Assembly: GCF_900637185.1 (NCBI RefSeq)
Contig: NZ_LR134352.1
Location: forward strand, 4,702,001-4,766,000
Source of the DNA: Nocardia asteroides
Lineage (GTDB): Bacteria > Actinomycetota > Actinomycetes > Mycobacteriales > Mycobacteriaceae
Direction: 5' to 3'
Length of the DNA: 64,000 nucleotides
Both the position numbers and the translations under genes were made by a program. A model generated the notes under the pieces. The model saw only the letters and a list, made by a program, of their open reading frames with translations, was not told the origin of the DNA and did not search any database. Below, one piece after another: positions 63,095 through 64,000 of the stretch (position 1 is its first letter; each line of letters begins with the position of its first letter).

Positions 63095-63795
63095 CGGTGA
63101 AGTCCTTCCTCACGATCCTGCGGCCACCAGCGGCCCAGGTCTTCCAGCAGTGCGGTGGTGGCCGCGCGCAGCAGCGCGGCGCCTTCGTCGGCGCTGCACC
63201 CGGTGGGGTCGCCGAGAATGCCGTTGGGGCTCACGGCCCTGACCCCGCCCGCGCGCAGCAGCGGCAGCAGTTCGGCCAGTGGGCGGCGGTCGCCCGGCTC
63301 GGCCAGCTCGGTCCGCACCCGGTCGGGCGCGAGCGCGAGCTGGATCGAGGTCTCGGTGCGGCCCGCGTGCGGGTCGCCGCCGTAGCCGGGCGAGAACAGG
63401 CGCACGTCCCGCGACTCCGCGCGCAGCAGCGCGACCGCGCGGCGCAGCGTCTCGACATTGCCGCCGTGCCCGTTGACCAGCACGATCCGCGCGAACGTGT
63501 CGGTGGCCGAGCGGCACAGCTCCACGACGAGCAGTTCCAGCGCGGCCTGCCCGATCGACAGGGTGCCGGCGAAGCCGGCGTGCTCGCCGCTGGCGCCGTA
63601 GGGCACCGCGGGCGCGACCAGGACGTCGGCGCGCGCGGCGGCGACCCGGGCGCACACCGCGGCGGCGATGTCGGTGTCGGTGGACAGCGGCAGGTGGGGG
63701 CCGTGTTGCTCGGTGGCACCGAGCGGGATGACGAGGATCACTCCCGCGGCGGCACATGAGCCCGCCTCGGGCCATGTGAGGTGGGCCACGAACAT
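63091..63795 (-). CDS. mftE: MftE, mycofactocin-precursor peptidase (creatininase family)
   Basis: MftE cuts the modified MftA peptide to release the Gly-AHDP/AHDP core. The 234-aa protein has the creatininase metal-binding residues in VIPLGATEQHGPHLPLSTDTDIA and VLVNGHGGNVETLRRA. ATG 63795 (MFVAHLTWPEAG) fits the family's short N-terminus; ATG 63825 is an alternative that would leave only 33 bp to mftR. It is cotranscribed with mftD and divergent from mftR. Confidence 0.9.
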   Translation of the reverse strand: MFVAHLTWPEAGSCAAAGVILVIPLGATEQHGPHLPLSTDTDIAAAVCARVAAARADVLVAPAVPYGASGEHAGFAGTLSIGQAALELLVVELCRSATDTFARIVLVNGHGGNVETLRRAVALLRAESRDVRLFSPGYGGDPHAGRTETSIQLALAPDRVRTELAEPGDRRPLAELLPLLRAGGVRAVSPNGILGDPTGCSADEGAALLRAATTALLEDLGRWWPQDREEGLHR

Positions 63796-63846
63796 GGCTC
63801 CGACATTAACGACAGTCACTGACATAATCAAGGCCCGCGGAGTCCC

Positions 63847-63852
63847 TACTCT
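63847..63852 (+). promoter_or_regulatory. -10 box (TACTCT) of mftR
   Basis: TACTCT ends 6 nt before ATG 63859, so mftR is probably leaderless. Confidence 0.45.
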
Positions 63853-63858
63853 GTATCC

Positions 63859-64000
63859 ATGTCAGTCCCGACGCCGCGCGCTCATCGCGGTCGCCCCCCG
63901 CGCACCACGCGCCGCGAGCTCGAAGTGATCGCGATGCGGCTGTTCGCCGAGCACGGCTTCGACGACGTCACCGTGGAACGCATCGCCGCCGCGGCCGGCG
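63859..64000 (+). CDS. mftR: MftR, TetR-family regulator (5' end only)
   Basis: The first 47 codons read MSVPTPRAHRGRPPRTTRRELEVIAMRLFAEHGFDDVTVERIAAAAG, shown here in parts as an RGRPPRTTR arm followed by a TetR helix-turn-helix. The rest lies beyond the window. Position next to mftE and the GRPPRTTR-type arm fit MftR, the mycofactocin-cluster repressor. The remaining mft genes (mftA, mftB, mftC, mftF) are not in view and may follow it. Confidence 0.8.
   Translation, partial: MSVPTPRAHRGRPPRTTRRELEVIAMRLFAEHGFDDVTVERIAAAAG

Overview
The window is high-GC actinobacterial DNA, most likely from the Mycobacteriales and closest in gene content to Nocardia (Rhodococcus is possible). It carries a complete Pup-proteasome gene set, LppK-, DUF7373- and WYL-type proteins, a mycofactocin cluster end, and a gene order that follows the Mycobacterium tuberculosis dop/mpa/lppK/trmI/hisG/hisE/metH/PAC2 neighbourhood. 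That comparison rests on remembered gene order, not on a search. No tRNA, rRNA, IS element, prophage or CRISPR array was seen.

Layout. 1-1.7 kb: pafC (cut by the window edge) and pafB. 1.8-7.6 kb: a TetR-controlled acyl-CoA degradation operon (two acyl-CoA dehydrogenases, SDR, CoA ligase, MaoC hydratase) sitting between pafB and pafA. 7.7-12.7 kb: pafA, pup-prcB-prcA and dop. 12.7-19.7 kb: mixed housekeeping and membrane genes (DUF418, TetR, DUF6412-YidC, NUDIX, a small secreted protein, ArsC-like, F420-type oxidoreductase, secreted cyclophilin). 19.8-25.6 kb: a 27-codon ORF, mpa, lppK, trmI, a DUF7373-like lipoprotein and a RecB-type nuclease. 25.6-28.2 kb: a YeiH-type transporter with a 44-aa membrane partner, then hisE-hisG. 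28.3-32.0 kb: an unusual three-gene operon (BesD-family Fe(II)/2-oxoglutarate oxygenase, SAM methyltransferase, carnitine/choline acyltransferase). 32.1-39.5 kb: HAD phosphatase, Ser/Thr kinase, metH and PAC2. 39.6-43.8 kb: an adenylation-carrier-membrane acyltransferase fusion, a resolvase-fold protein lacking the catalytic Ser, and an HTH regulator. 43.9-51.1 kb: a Wadjet type III-like jetA-jetB-jetC operon with no adjacent jetD nuclease. 51.6-55.6 kb: a DUF4388/roadblock pair, a WYL regulator divergent from an epoxide hydrolase, and an M15 peptidase. 55.6-58.6 kb: a PLP synthase-MFS exporter pair and a small membrane protein. 58.8-61.7 kb: class I fumarase, MarR regulator and a lipoprotein. 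61.9-64 kb: mftD and mftE divergent from mftR, which is cut by the window end.

How the genes work together. Pup is deamidated by Dop, ligated to targets by PafA, and pupylated proteins are unfolded by Mpa into the PrcAB chamber; PafBC is a DNA-damage transcription activator. The acyl-CoA operon has two matching palindromes in the divergent TetR promoter region. Many genes (pafB, pafA, dop, metH, PAC2, jetA, mftR and others) have a TANNNT -10 box exactly 6-7 nt before the start codon, which implies leaderless transcription and helps fix their starts.
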